Source of the DNA: CAZFVY01 sp964522665
GTDB taxonomy: Bacteria > Verrucomicrobiota > Verrucomicrobiia > Limisphaerales > CAZFVY01
Length of the DNA: 64,000 bases
NCBI GenBank assembly: GCA_964522665.1
Contig: CAZFVY010000005.1
Location: 1 to 64,000 of the forward strand
Reading direction: 5' to 3'
Position numbers and translations under genes: made by a program. This document shows positions 28,486 through 36,752 of this stretch, one piece after another. Position 1 is the stretch's first letter, and every line of letters starts with the position of its first letter. The notes under the pieces were generated by a model. The model saw only the letters and a program-made list of their open reading frames with translations, had not been told where the DNA came from and ran no database searches.

Positions 28486-29382
28486 ATGAAGCACCTCCTT
28501 AGCCTTAGGGAACTCTCCGGCGCCGACATGCGGCTGATCTTGGACTCCGCCGTGGTCTTCAAGCGCGATCGCCGTGCCGGCTCGAAGCAATCGCTCGCGG
28601 GCCAAAGCTGGGCGTTGCTCTTTTCCAAATCGTCCACGCGGACGCGGGTTTCGTTCGAGGTCGGGATTCGGGAATTGGGCGGCCAGGCGCTCTTTCTGAA
28701 CGCGAACGACCTGCAGGTTGGCCGCGGAGAACCGATCCAAGACACCGCGCGAGTGCTGGGCCGACTCGTGCATGGCGCCGTGATCCGCACGTTCGCGCAG
28801 AGCGACGTCGAACTCTTCGCCCGTTACGCTGGAATTCCAACGATCAACGCGCTGACCGACGACGAGCACCCTTGTCAAATCCTGGCGGACATTTTCACGT
28901 ACCAAGAGCGCTGCGGTCCGATCCAAGGGCGGGTGGTGACTTTCGTCGGCGACGGCGCTTGCAACGTGCCGGCGTCCTGGATTTTTGCCGCGGCCAAGCT
29001 GGATTTCGAATTGCGGATCGCCGCGCCCAAGGCGTTTCAGCCGGCCACTGAACTGCTCCGCGCTGCTGGGGGCAAGATTATCTGCACCGAAGACCTGGCC
29101 GGCGCGGCGGCGGGCGCGGACGTTCTCTACACGGACGTTTGGATTTCGATGGGCAAGGAGAGCGAGGCGGCCGACCGCATCCGTCAACTCGGCGGCTACC
29201 AGATCAACCGCGCCCTGGTCGAAAAGGCCAAGCCGGGCGCGTTGGTCATGCATTGTCTGCCCGCCTATCGTGGCAAGGAGATCGACGACGAAACGTTTGA
29301 GGCTCACGCCGACACCATTTTCTCGCAGGCGGAAAACCGGCTGCATGTTCAGAAGGCAATTCTGGATTGGGCGGCCGCCTGA
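28486..29382 (+). CDS. argF: Ornithine carbamoyltransferase
   Basis: This enzyme makes citrulline from ornithine and carbamoyl phosphate. It has 298 residues. The carbamoyl-phosphate loop is SSTRTR (49-54), with HPCQ at 128-131. The ornithine-side motifs DVWISMGKE (217-225) and HCLP (256-259) separate it from aspartate carbamoyltransferase. It is the last arg gene of the cluster, 164 bp after argD. Confidence 0.97.
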   Translation: MKHLLSLRELSGADMRLILDSAVVFKRDRRAGSKQSLAGQSWALLFSKSSTRTRVSFEVGIRELGGQALFLNANDLQVGRGEPIQDTARVLGRLVHGAVIRTFAQSDVELFARYAGIPTINALTDDEHPCQILADIFTYQERCGPIQGRVVTFVGDGACNVPASWIFAAAKLDFELRIAAPKAFQPATELLRAAGGKIICTEDLAGAAAGADVLYTDVWISMGKESEAADRIRQLGGYQINRALVEKAKPGALVMHCLPAYRGKEIDDETFEAHADTIFSQAENRLHVQKAILDWAAA

Positions 29383-29469
29383 TGACGAACGTCCGCGAGC
29401 GAGGATCGATTTTGGACGCGGAATTGTTTTCTGGACGTCCCGCCTCCAGGTGATAAGCTCTCCACTGGT

Positions 29470-30696
29470 ATGTCAACGTCTGCCCCGTCTGCTCCACCTA
29501 AAATAAACCTACGCCGCCCGGATGTCATGGCCGCGGTTCAGGCCCAAGTCCTCTCGCACTATCAAAGTGAGTTGGTGGACCGGATCCGCGCCAAGGGACA
29601 TGTGTTGTCCGCCGATGGGCTGCTGACGGTCAAGCTGGCGAAGGAATTTGGCTTCTGCTACGGCGTGGAGCGGGCGATTGACCTGGCGTACGCCGCGCGC
29701 AAGGTTTTCCCGAATCAGCCGATTTATATCCTGGGCGAGATCATTCATAACCCGGAGGTGAACGACCAAATCCGGGCGATGGGGATCAAATTTCTTTCCG
29801 GCAAGGAAAAAGACGCGGACCTCGCCGACCTGAAGGCCAACGACGTCGTCATCATTCCGGCGTTTGGGACCGAAGTGGCGACGATGGAGATCCTTCGGGC
29901 CAAAGGCTGCCAATTCGTCGATACGACCTGCGGCGACGTTATGAGCGTTTGGAAACGCGTGCGCCAATACGCCAACGAATCGGTGACGAGCATCATCCAC
30001 GGCAAGGCGTGGCACGAAGAAACTAAGGCCACCAGTTCGCGGGCCACCGCCAACGGCGGCGGCCATTACCTGGTCGTTTTCACCCTCGCGGAAACCGACT
30101 ACGTTTGCGACTACATCGTTCGCGGCGGCGACAAAGTCGAGTTTTTGGAGAAATTCAAGGGAGCTTACTCCGCGGGCTTTGATCCGGACGTCCACCTGCA
30201 AGCGATCGGGGTCGCCAACCAAACGACCATGTTGCGCGGCGAGACGGAGGACGTGCAACGGCGTCTGCGCGCCGCGATGGAAAAGAAGTATGGCCCGGTC
30301 GATTTAGAGAAGCATTTTCGTTTCTTCGACACGATTTGCGGCGCCACGCAGGACCGCCAGGACGCGCTCGAAAAGTTGCTGACCGAGCCGCTCGATTTGC
30401 TTTTGGTCATCGGCGGCTACAATTCGTCGAACACGTCGCATCTCGCGGAAATGGGCGAGGCCAAGCTGCCGACCTACTTCATCAAGAACGCCCCGAAGAT
30501 GGTTTCGGACCGGATGATAGTGCATTACAATCAGCACTTGCATCAGGAGGTCGAGACTCGCGATTGGCTGCCGCCCGGCAAGATTACCGTCGGCATCACC
30601 GCCGGCGCCTCGTGCCCCAACAATTTGATCGAGGACGCCATTCGGCGCCTGTTTGAATTGCGAGGCGTCTCCGTGCAGGAATTGCTGTCCAACTGA
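29470..30696 (+). CDS. ispH: 4-hydroxy-3-methylbut-2-enyl diphosphate reductase
   Basis: This iron-sulfur enzyme makes IPP and DMAPP in the last step of the MEP pathway. At 408 residues it is the long form seen in cyanobacteria and plants rather than the roughly 316-residue E. coli form. The three cluster cysteines are C63 (GFCYG), C154 (TTCGD) and C290 (TICGATQDRQ). The proton-relay glutamate lies in HEETKAT at about 183-185. The substrate loop YNSSNTSHL and the C-terminal TAGASCPNNLIE are conserved. It overlaps dgt by one base (TGATG). Confidence 0.95.
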   Translation: MSTSAPSAPPKINLRRPDVMAAVQAQVLSHYQSELVDRIRAKGHVLSADGLLTVKLAKEFGFCYGVERAIDLAYAARKVFPNQPIYILGEIIHNPEVNDQIRAMGIKFLSGKEKDADLADLKANDVVIIPAFGTEVATMEILRAKGCQFVDTTCGDVMSVWKRVRQYANESVTSIIHGKAWHEETKATSSRATANGGGHYLVVFTLAETDYVCDYIVRGGDKVEFLEKFKGAYSAGFDPDVHLQAIGVANQTTMLRGETEDVQRRLRAAMEKKYGPVDLEKHFRFFDTICGATQDRQDALEKLLTEPLDLLLVIGGYNSSNTSHLAEMGEAKLPTYFIKNAPKMVSDRMIVHYNQHLHQEVETRDWLPPGKITVGITAGASCPNNLIEDAIRRLFELRGVSVQELLSN

Positions 30697-31847
30697 TGCC
30701 CTGTACCAGGCAGGAACTCGAACAGCGCGAGCGCCTCCTGCTCGCTCCCTACGCCCAATTCAGCGCGGATAGCCGGGGGCGCAAATTCCCGGAACCGCCG
30801 CCCGAATGGCGCACGCACTATCAGCGCGACCGCGATCGCGTGATCCACTCGCGCGCCTTTCGCCGGCTCGAATACAAAACCCAAGTTTTTCTGAACGGCA
30901 CCGGTGACCATTTGCGCACCCGGTTGACGCATACCATTGAAGTCGCGGGCATCTGCCGCAACATCGCCCGCGCGCTGCGCTTGAACGAGGACCTCGCCGA
31001 AGCCATCGCCCTCGCCCACGATCTGGGCCACTCGCCGTTTGGCCACAAGGGCGAGGCGGCGTTGAATCGGTTGATGAAAAAGCACGGTGGATTTGAGCAC
31101 AACCGTCAGAGCTTGCGAGTGGTGGAGGAATTGGAACAAAAATACCCCGGGTTTCACGGGCTGAACCTCACCTGGGAAACGCGCGAAGGATTGGTCAAAC
31201 ATTTCACGACGCACGACCATCCACGGCGCCACGCGGAGTTCAAGGGCCGCTCGGCGTCGCTCGAGGCGCAGGTCGCCAATCTCGCCGACGAGGTGACCTA
31301 TTACGGGCATGACATCGACGACGGCCTGGATTCCGGTTTGCTGACGGAGAAAAAGCTCGAGCGCGACGTCAAGATTTGGCGCGACGCGGCCCGCGCCGTG
31401 CGGCGGGAACACGGCGCTCTGCCGGATGAATGCCGTCGTTATTTTACCATCCGCTGCCTGATCGACAGCCAGGTAAAGGATGTCGTGGAGACGACGGAGC
31501 GCCGCCTGCTCGCGGCGGCTGTCACCAGCGCCGACGAGGCGCGCGGCCACAAGGTCGCGCTGGTCCAATACAGCCCGACCCGTCGCCAGCTGAACCGTGA
31601 ATTGCGCGATTACCTTTACGCCAATCTTTACTACAACCCGGTGGTCCACGAGCCGAACTTGCGCGCCGTCAAAATGCTCGAGGAATTGTTTCGTTTCTAC
31701 CTTGAGCAGGTAGGGGAGATGGGCGAATTCTCGCGCAAGCGCGTGCGTAAAGCGGGCCTGCACCGCGCGGTCTGTGATTATCTCGCGGGCATGACCGACC
31801 GGTACGTCGCGCTGGAACACCAACGGCTTTTGGGGGGCGCGGCGTGA
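30696..31847 (+). CDS. dgt: Deoxyguanosinetriphosphate triphosphohydrolase-like HD protein
   Basis: This predicted dNTPase has 383 residues. The HD-domain metal ligands are H79 (RLTHTIEV), H108-D109 (LAHDLGHSPFGH) and a later aspartate in YYGHDIDDGLD. The N-terminal RAFRRLEYKTQVF block is specific to the Dgt family. The length fits the shorter, type-2 subgroup rather than E. coli Dgt of about 505 residues. The start codon shares a base with the ispH stop. Confidence 0.93.
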   Translation: MPCTRQELEQRERLLLAPYAQFSADSRGRKFPEPPPEWRTHYQRDRDRVIHSRAFRRLEYKTQVFLNGTGDHLRTRLTHTIEVAGICRNIARALRLNEDLAEAIALAHDLGHSPFGHKGEAALNRLMKKHGGFEHNRQSLRVVEELEQKYPGFHGLNLTWETREGLVKHFTTHDHPRRHAEFKGRSASLEAQVANLADEVTYYGHDIDDGLDSGLLTEKKLERDVKIWRDAARAVRREHGALPDECRRYFTIRCLIDSQVKDVVETTERRLLAAAVTSADEARGHKVALVQYSPTRRQLNRELRDYLYANLYYNPVVHEPNLRAVKMLEELFRFYLEQVGEMGEFSRKRVRKAGLHRAVCDYLAGMTDRYVALEHQRLLGGAA

Positions 31848-31924
31848 CCGTGGGCAGGGAAGCGGGACGGGTTGCCTACCTCCGGCGCTCGCGGGGCCAG
31901 CCTGAAATATTTGTGGTACGACTA

Positions 31925-31952
31925 TTGAATTCTGCGCCTGCCTGCTTATAGT
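31925..31952 (+). promoter_or_regulatory. Candidate promoter for speA
   Basis: TTGAAT (31925-31930), a 16-bp spacer and TATAGT (31947-31952) give a good sigma70-like match 23 bp ahead of the speA start, inside the 127-bp gap after dgt. It suggests speA is transcribed separately from the arg-ispH-dgt run. Confidence 0.5.
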
Positions 31953-31974
31953 GCGCACGTTCTAAGAAAATGAC

Positions 31975-33912
31975 ATGAGCGATCATCTCGACGGCGGCCA
32001 GCCTTGGAACATCCAAGCCGCGCGCAGCCTGTACAACATCGATCGTTGGGGCGCGAAATACTTTGACATCAACGAGGCGGGGCACGTCGTCGCGAAACCG
32101 TTGCAGGAGGCGGGCGCGACCGTTGATATCACGGATGTTATCGAGGAGGCGAAAGGGCGGGGGTTGAAATTTCCCCTGCTGATTCGCTTTCAAGACATCC
32201 TGCGGCATCGCGTCGAGTCGATCAACCAGGCGTTTCGCAGTTCAATCGCTGAGTTTAATTATCAGGGGCAATATCGCGGCGTCTTCCCGATCAAGGTCAA
32301 TCAACTTCGCGAAGTGGTCGAGGAAATCCTGGACGCCGGCCGAGCCTATAATCTCGGCCTGGAAGTGGGGAGCAAACCGGAACTTTTCGCGGGTCTGGCG
32401 CTGCAAAATCAACCCGGCAGCTTGATTATTTGCAACGGCTACAAGGATTCGAGTTTCATCAGGATGGCGTTGATGGGCATCAAACTCGGCAAGACCGTCA
32501 TCATGGTCGTCGAAAAGTTGGAGGAGTTGAAGCAGATTATCTCCGTCTCCCGCCAGGTCGGGGTGGAACCGCTGCTGGGCATTCGCTGCCGGCTGCTGTG
32601 CAAAGGCGCGGGCAAGTGGGCCGAGAGCGGCGGGGAAAACGCCAAGTTTGGCCTGAGCACGGCGGAGTTGCTCCTGGCGGTGCAGCTTTTGCGGGCCGAA
32701 AATCTCACGCACTGTTTCAAGCTGCTGCACTTTCACATTGGCTCGCAAGTGCCGGACATTTTGACGGTCAAAAAGGCGGTCCAGGAGGCGGCGCGCTTCT
32801 ACGCCAAGCTCAACAAAATGGGCTTGCCGATCGCTTACGTCGATGTCGGCGGCGGCTTGGGAGTTGACTACGACGGCAGCCGCTCGGCGTTCGACAGTTC
32901 CACCAACTACACGCTGCAAGAATACACGAACGATATCGTTTACTATCTTGCCGACATCTGTAACGCCGAGAAGGTCCCGCATCCGGACATCATCAGCGAG
33001 AGTGGCCGCGCAATCGTCGCGCATCACAGCGTCCTAATCGTCGAGGTGTTCGGTTCCATCGCGAAAGTCCGCGCGGACAATGGCTTTGACTACGGCGACA
33101 GCGAGCACGCGCTGGTCAAGGAGTTGCTCGATATCCGCAAGAACCTGGCCAAGCTCAACAAGCTCGAAGCCTACCATGACGCGCTCGAACGCAAAGAGGA
33201 CGCGCACAACATGTTCACGCTCGGGTTGATGGAATTACCCGACAAAGCCAAGATCGAGAACCTTTACTGGGAAATCAGCGACGCGGTCGTGGCCAGTTTT
33301 CGCGGCCAGGCGTACATCCCGGAGGAAATCCGGAAACTCGAAGACAGCCTGGGCGATCAGTATCTGTGCAATTTCTCGGTCTTTCAATCGCTGCTCGACC
33401 ATTGGGCGCTGGGACAGCTTTTTCCGATCATGCCGATCAGCCGCCTGCTCGAGCGCCCGAGCCGCGAGGCGACGCTGGTGGACATCACGTGCGACTCCGA
33501 CGGCCAGATCAACAAATTCATCGATTTGCGCGACGTGCGGGACACTCTGCCGATGCACGCGCTGACGGCCAACGGCACCGGGCTGGAACCCTATTATCTC
33601 GGCTTTTTCCTCATGGGCGCCTATCAGGACATCATGGGGGATTTGCACAATCTCTTCGGGCGCGTGAACGAAGTGCACGTCTTTCTGGACCCGGACGAGC
33701 CCGCGGGTTACTACGTCGAGGAGATCATCGAGGGCAACACGATCGTCCAGGCCCTGGCCGCCGTGCAGTACGACGAGAATGAACTGAAGCGGCAGATGAA
33801 ATCGCAAATTGATAGCGCGATCAAATCGGACCGGCTCAAACCGTCCGAAGGCATGCGGCTGCTCGACGAGTACGAACGCGGCCTCAAGGAGTACACTTAT
33901 CTGGTGATCTGA
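31975..33912 (+). CDS. speA: Biosynthetic arginine decarboxylase
   Basis: This PLP enzyme converts arginine to agmatine, the entry to putrescine and spermidine. It has 645 residues, the usual length for the SpeA fold-III type. The PLP lysine is K107 in GVFPIKVNQ, followed by LGLEVGSKPEL. The glycine-rich PLP phosphate loop VDVGGGLGVDYDG and the C-terminal ITCDSDGQI with EPYYLGFFLMGAYQD are present. An ATG five bases upstream is out of frame and stops at once. Agmatine-using genes are not nearby. Confidence 0.96.
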   Translation: MSDHLDGGQPWNIQAARSLYNIDRWGAKYFDINEAGHVVAKPLQEAGATVDITDVIEEAKGRGLKFPLLIRFQDILRHRVESINQAFRSSIAEFNYQGQYRGVFPIKVNQLREVVEEILDAGRAYNLGLEVGSKPELFAGLALQNQPGSLIICNGYKDSSFIRMALMGIKLGKTVIMVVEKLEELKQIISVSRQVGVEPLLGIRCRLLCKGAGKWAESGGENAKFGLSTAELLLAVQLLRAENLTHCFKLLHFHIGSQVPDILTVKKAVQEAARFYAKLNKMGLPIAYVDVGGGLGVDYDGSRSAFDSSTNYTLQEYTNDIVYYLADICNAEKVPHPDIISESGRAIVAHHSVLIVEVFGSIAKVRADNGFDYGDSEHALVKELLDIRKNLAKLNKLEAYHDALERKEDAHNMFTLGLMELPDKAKIENLYWEISDAVVASFRGQAYIPEEIRKLEDSLGDQYLCNFSVFQSLLDHWALGQLFPIMPISRLLERPSREATLVDITCDSDGQINKFIDLRDVRDTLPMHALTANGTGLEPYYLGFFLMGAYQDIMGDLHNLFGRVNEVHVFLDPDEPAGYYVEEIIEGNTIVQALAAVQYDENELKRQMKSQIDSAIKSDRLKPSEGMRLLDEYERGLKEYTYLVI

Positions 33913-33951
33913 GCGCCGGCCCGAAGCGGACGCTCAGCTTGCGCTCACGGC

Positions 33952-34644
33952 ATGTCCGACCCAGCCCCTTCCGCTGAACTATTGCGCTCGCTGGGACGAT
34001 TGACGCGCGGCTTATCTGCCCTTTTCTGGGGTCTCCCGGCCGCGCTCGTCATCGGCGTCCAAACCGTCAAGACCGATTGGATGGACCCGCTCGGCGTGAT
34101 GGGCTTTATCCCGTCGCTGTTGGCGATCGGATTGCTATATTACGGCCTGTGGCTACTCGGTGATTTTCAAAAGCAGGAGCGGATTTGGACTCACGCGCTG
34201 GACCGGGCCAAACTCTTCGGCTTCATTAACGTCGGCCTCGCGCCGTTTCTCTACTGGCTCCATCGGATGCCCGACAACGGCTATTACGCGCGGATCGTCG
34301 GGATCCTCGCCTTATGCGGCCTGCTCTTCCTCTTCAATCTCAACCAAGTACTGCAACGCCTCACGGCGATGCTGCCCGACGAAACGCTACGGCACGAAAC
34401 ACGGTTCTTCACGACGCTGAACCTCTGGCTGCTGCTGGCGGTGCCCCTGTTGCTGGCGGTCTCGATCGCGCTGCAGGGAGCGCGACACTTGCCGGCGGCG
34501 CTCATTACCGTGGCGGCGGCGCTGGCGATGGTGAACGACTGGCTGTTCCTTTTCCTCGTGCTGCTGCCGCTGGCGATGACGATGACGTTGATCTGGAAGG
34601 TCAAGGAAGTCGTCTTCGGCAGCGTTTTTGGGCAGCACGATTGA
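33952..34644 (+). CDS. Multipass membrane protein of unknown function
   Basis: I do not recognise a family. The 230-residue protein has about six hydrophobic segments: roughly 22-38, 47-68, 87-104, 113-130, 153-172 and 180-210. A basic N-terminus and a short charged loop, DFQKQERIWTHALDRAK, follow the second segment. It starts 39 bp after speA and could be co-transcribed with it. No catalytic motif is visible. Confidence 0.75.
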   Translation: MSDPAPSAELLRSLGRLTRGLSALFWGLPAALVIGVQTVKTDWMDPLGVMGFIPSLLAIGLLYYGLWLLGDFQKQERIWTHALDRAKLFGFINVGLAPFLYWLHRMPDNGYYARIVGILALCGLLFLFNLNQVLQRLTAMLPDETLRHETRFFTTLNLWLLLAVPLLLAVSIALQGARHLPAALITVAAALAMVNDWLFLFLVLLPLAMTMTLIWKVKEVVFGSVFGQHD

Positions 34645-34794
34645 GCGTTTGCGGGCGCGGGCCCGAAGCGGTTCGTTCGGCGTCGTTCGGGAGGAGCCGC
34701 TGAGTCCCGGCGTCGGCGTTAGTTTTCGCCGATGGCGTGAAATTCACCCTGCCATTCCCCGAATAATTGACTCCTTATTTGAACTCCCGCGCGC

Positions 34795-34800
34795 TAAAAT
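34795..34800 (+). promoter_or_regulatory. Candidate -10 box directly before the L,D-transpeptidase start
   Basis: TAAAAT lies only 6 bp before the GTG at 34807. A TTGACT at 34767-34772 is 22 bp upstream, too far for ideal spacing. If this box is used, the transcript would be leaderless or nearly so. Confidence 0.3.
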
Positions 34801-34806
34801 GGGAGG

Positions 34807-36063
34807 GTGCGTCTTTACACCAAGTTCAAAGGTTTGCCGCCGCGGAAGCATTTCCGGCTGCCGCCATGGAGTCTTGGTTTGGTGGTCTTGTTGGCAATCG
34901 GGGCGCTCTGGTGGTGGCGGCGGGGCGCGCTGGGGCCGGAAGTCGGCCGATCGGAGAGCGCCGCTCCGACTGGGGCGGTCGCGGTCGTCCCGATGAAGGG
35001 TCCCGCCGCGCCGACGAATCACTTGGTGCCCGCGGAGCTGTCGAATTCGCCGCCGGCGCGAGTTCCTCTGACGGTGACGAACCACGCCGGTTCAGTTCCG
35101 ACCAACGTCCCGGTCACGTTAACCCCGGGGACGAATGGGAACATCCCGTCCGTGCCCGCGACCGGCGCCGTGGCGAGCGCCTCCCCGCCTGAAGACGCGA
35201 CGGTCTTTCCGCGGGCCGCGCGCGACGTCTTCGAGGCCCAACTGGCGCTTGCTCGTCGTGGTTACTCTTCCGGTTCGCTCGACGGCGTCCTCGGCAATCA
35301 AACTCGCGCCGCGTTGCGCGTGTTTCAGAGCTTGAACGGTCTGCCTGTCACTGGTGATCTCGACCCGCTGACCAGATCCCGGCTGATTCTCGAGACGCCG
35401 CCTTTAACGAACTACACCGTGAGTCCCTACGACCTGGCGCGATTGCGGCCGCTCGGTACAAATTGGCTGAGCAAGTCACTGCAGGACCGGATGGATTACG
35501 AGACAATCCTGGAGTTGGTTTCGGAGAAGGCGCGGGCGCATCCCACGTTCGTACGCAGCTTGAATCCGGGAATCGCTTGGGACCATGTCACCGCGGGAAC
35601 CACCGTGCGGGTCCCGAGCGTGGCGCCGCCGCCGCGGGCCAAGGCGGCGTTCGTGCGGATTCATCTCTCGGCCAAGACGCTGGAAGTCTTTGACGCGCAG
35701 ACCAACCTGCTGGCTCATTTCCCGTGCAGCATCGCGCGGCGGGTTGAGAAGCGCCCGGTGGGCACGTTGCGAGTGGCGGTCGTGGCCACGCGTCCGACCT
35801 ACCGGTTCGATCCCGCGAATTTCCCGGAATCCGCCGAAGCACGGGAGCTAAACCGAATCTTGATTCTGCCCGCCGGGCCGAACAATCCGGTCGGCACGGC
35901 GTGGATCGGCCTGAACAAGCCCGGCTACGGCATTCACGGCACGCCGCGGCCCGAGGAGGTCGGCCGGACGGAGTCGCACGGCTGCTTTCGTCTCGCGAAT
36001 TGGGACGCCGACCATCTGGCGCAACTCGTCACCATCGGCACGCCCGTCATCGTGGAACTGTGA
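34807..36063 (+). CDS. L,D-transpeptidase (YkuD) with peptidoglycan-binding domain
   Basis: This predicted cell-wall cross-linking enzyme has 418 residues. An N-terminal membrane anchor spans about residues 22-37, followed by a Pro/Thr/Val-rich linker (42-130). A peptidoglycan-binding domain type 1 covers about 142-192 (RRGYSSGSLDGVLG, FQSLNGLP). The C-terminal catalytic domain has HGT at 377-379 and SHGCFR with H391 and nucleophile C393. The region 205-275 may be a LysM-like spacer. GTG 34807 is the only in-frame start that keeps the anchor. The stop overlaps the next gene (GTGA). Confidence 0.92.
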   Translation: MRLYTKFKGLPPRKHFRLPPWSLGLVVLLAIGALWWWRRGALGPEVGRSESAAPTGAVAVVPMKGPAAPTNHLVPAELSNSPPARVPLTVTNHAGSVPTNVPVTLTPGTNGNIPSVPATGAVASASPPEDATVFPRAARDVFEAQLALARRGYSSGSLDGVLGNQTRAALRVFQSLNGLPVTGDLDPLTRSRLILETPPLTNYTVSPYDLARLRPLGTNWLSKSLQDRMDYETILELVSEKARAHPTFVRSLNPGIAWDHVTAGTTVRVPSVAPPPRAKAAFVRIHLSAKTLEVFDAQTNLLAHFPCSIARRVEKRPVGTLRVAVVATRPTYRFDPANFPESAEARELNRILILPAGPNNPVGTAWIGLNKPGYGIHGTPRPEEVGRTESHGCFRLANWDADHLAQLVTIGTPVIVEL

Positions 36064-36608
36064 GCGCCAAATACAATTTTTACTTCAAGAGCGAGGATCG
36101 CCAGCGTCCGCTGCCGGACAAGTTGATCCTGGGCCAAAACGATTCCGAAACCGTGACCCATGTCGCGCTCAAACTGCTGGCCTATCTGCTCTTCTACCGC
36201 GAACGCCTCCAAGTGGAATTGAACCTGCACAGCGATCAGGTTCCCTTCACGCCTGATCTGGTGCAACTGGACTATGAACTGCGCCCGAAACTCTGGGTCG
36301 AATGCGGCGAGTGCAGCCTCAATAAGCTCAACAAACTCGCGGTGAAAGTTCCCGAGGCGGAGATTTGGATTGTCAAGGCCTCGGTGGCCGACGCGGAACA
36401 CCTGCTGCGCGCGATGGCGAAGGATGAGTTGCGGCAAAACCGCTATCAAATCGTCGCGCTTGAGCAGGCGATGGTGGATGAATTGTGCGGCCTGCTGCAG
36501 AGCCGCAACGAGGTTTTCTGGGTCGGCGCCGCGTTCGATCCGGCCAACCTGCAGTTCGACTTCAATGGCCTTTGGTTCGACTCCTCGTTTCAGGTCATGC
36601 GGTTCTAA
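36060..36608 (+). CDS. yaeQ: YaeQ-like protein
   Basis: The 182-residue product from GTG 36060 resembles YaeQ, a PD-(D/E)XK-nuclease-like fold of unclear function. The matching pattern is SETVTHVALKLLAYLLFYRERLQVE, summarised as SETxxHVxLKLLAYL then LWVECG and a Lys-rich KLNKLAVK. In E. coli YaeQ these are SETQERMMLRLLAWL, LWIELG and RRIKKACT. The GTGA overlap with the transpeptidase suggests coupled translation. The upstream extension of this frame lies inside the previous gene and is not expected to be used. Confidence 0.72.
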   Translation: MSAKYNFYFKSEDRQRPLPDKLILGQNDSETVTHVALKLLAYLLFYRERLQVELNLHSDQVPFTPDLVQLDYELRPKLWVECGECSLNKLNKLAVKVPEAEIWIVKASVADAEHLLRAMAKDELRQNRYQIVALEQAMVDELCGLLQSRNEVFWVGAAFDPANLQFDFNGLWFDSSFQVMRF

Positions 36609-36752
36609 GCCTCCGCCCGAGAGTCGAGACCGGATGGCGCGGTTGCGAGGCGTACGGGATCATTCTGGGCGTCCACCGGCGACCGGCTGACCTACGACCG
36701 GCGTTTTGACCGGATGCGGCCGCGAATACGGGCTAGCCGGTCCCGTCTTAGA
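36609..36752. other. Convergent spacer between the YaeQ-like and NHL genes
   Basis: This stretch lies between the 3' ends of two convergent genes. I see no coding region and no convincing terminator hairpin with a T-tract on either strand. Confidence 0.5.
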
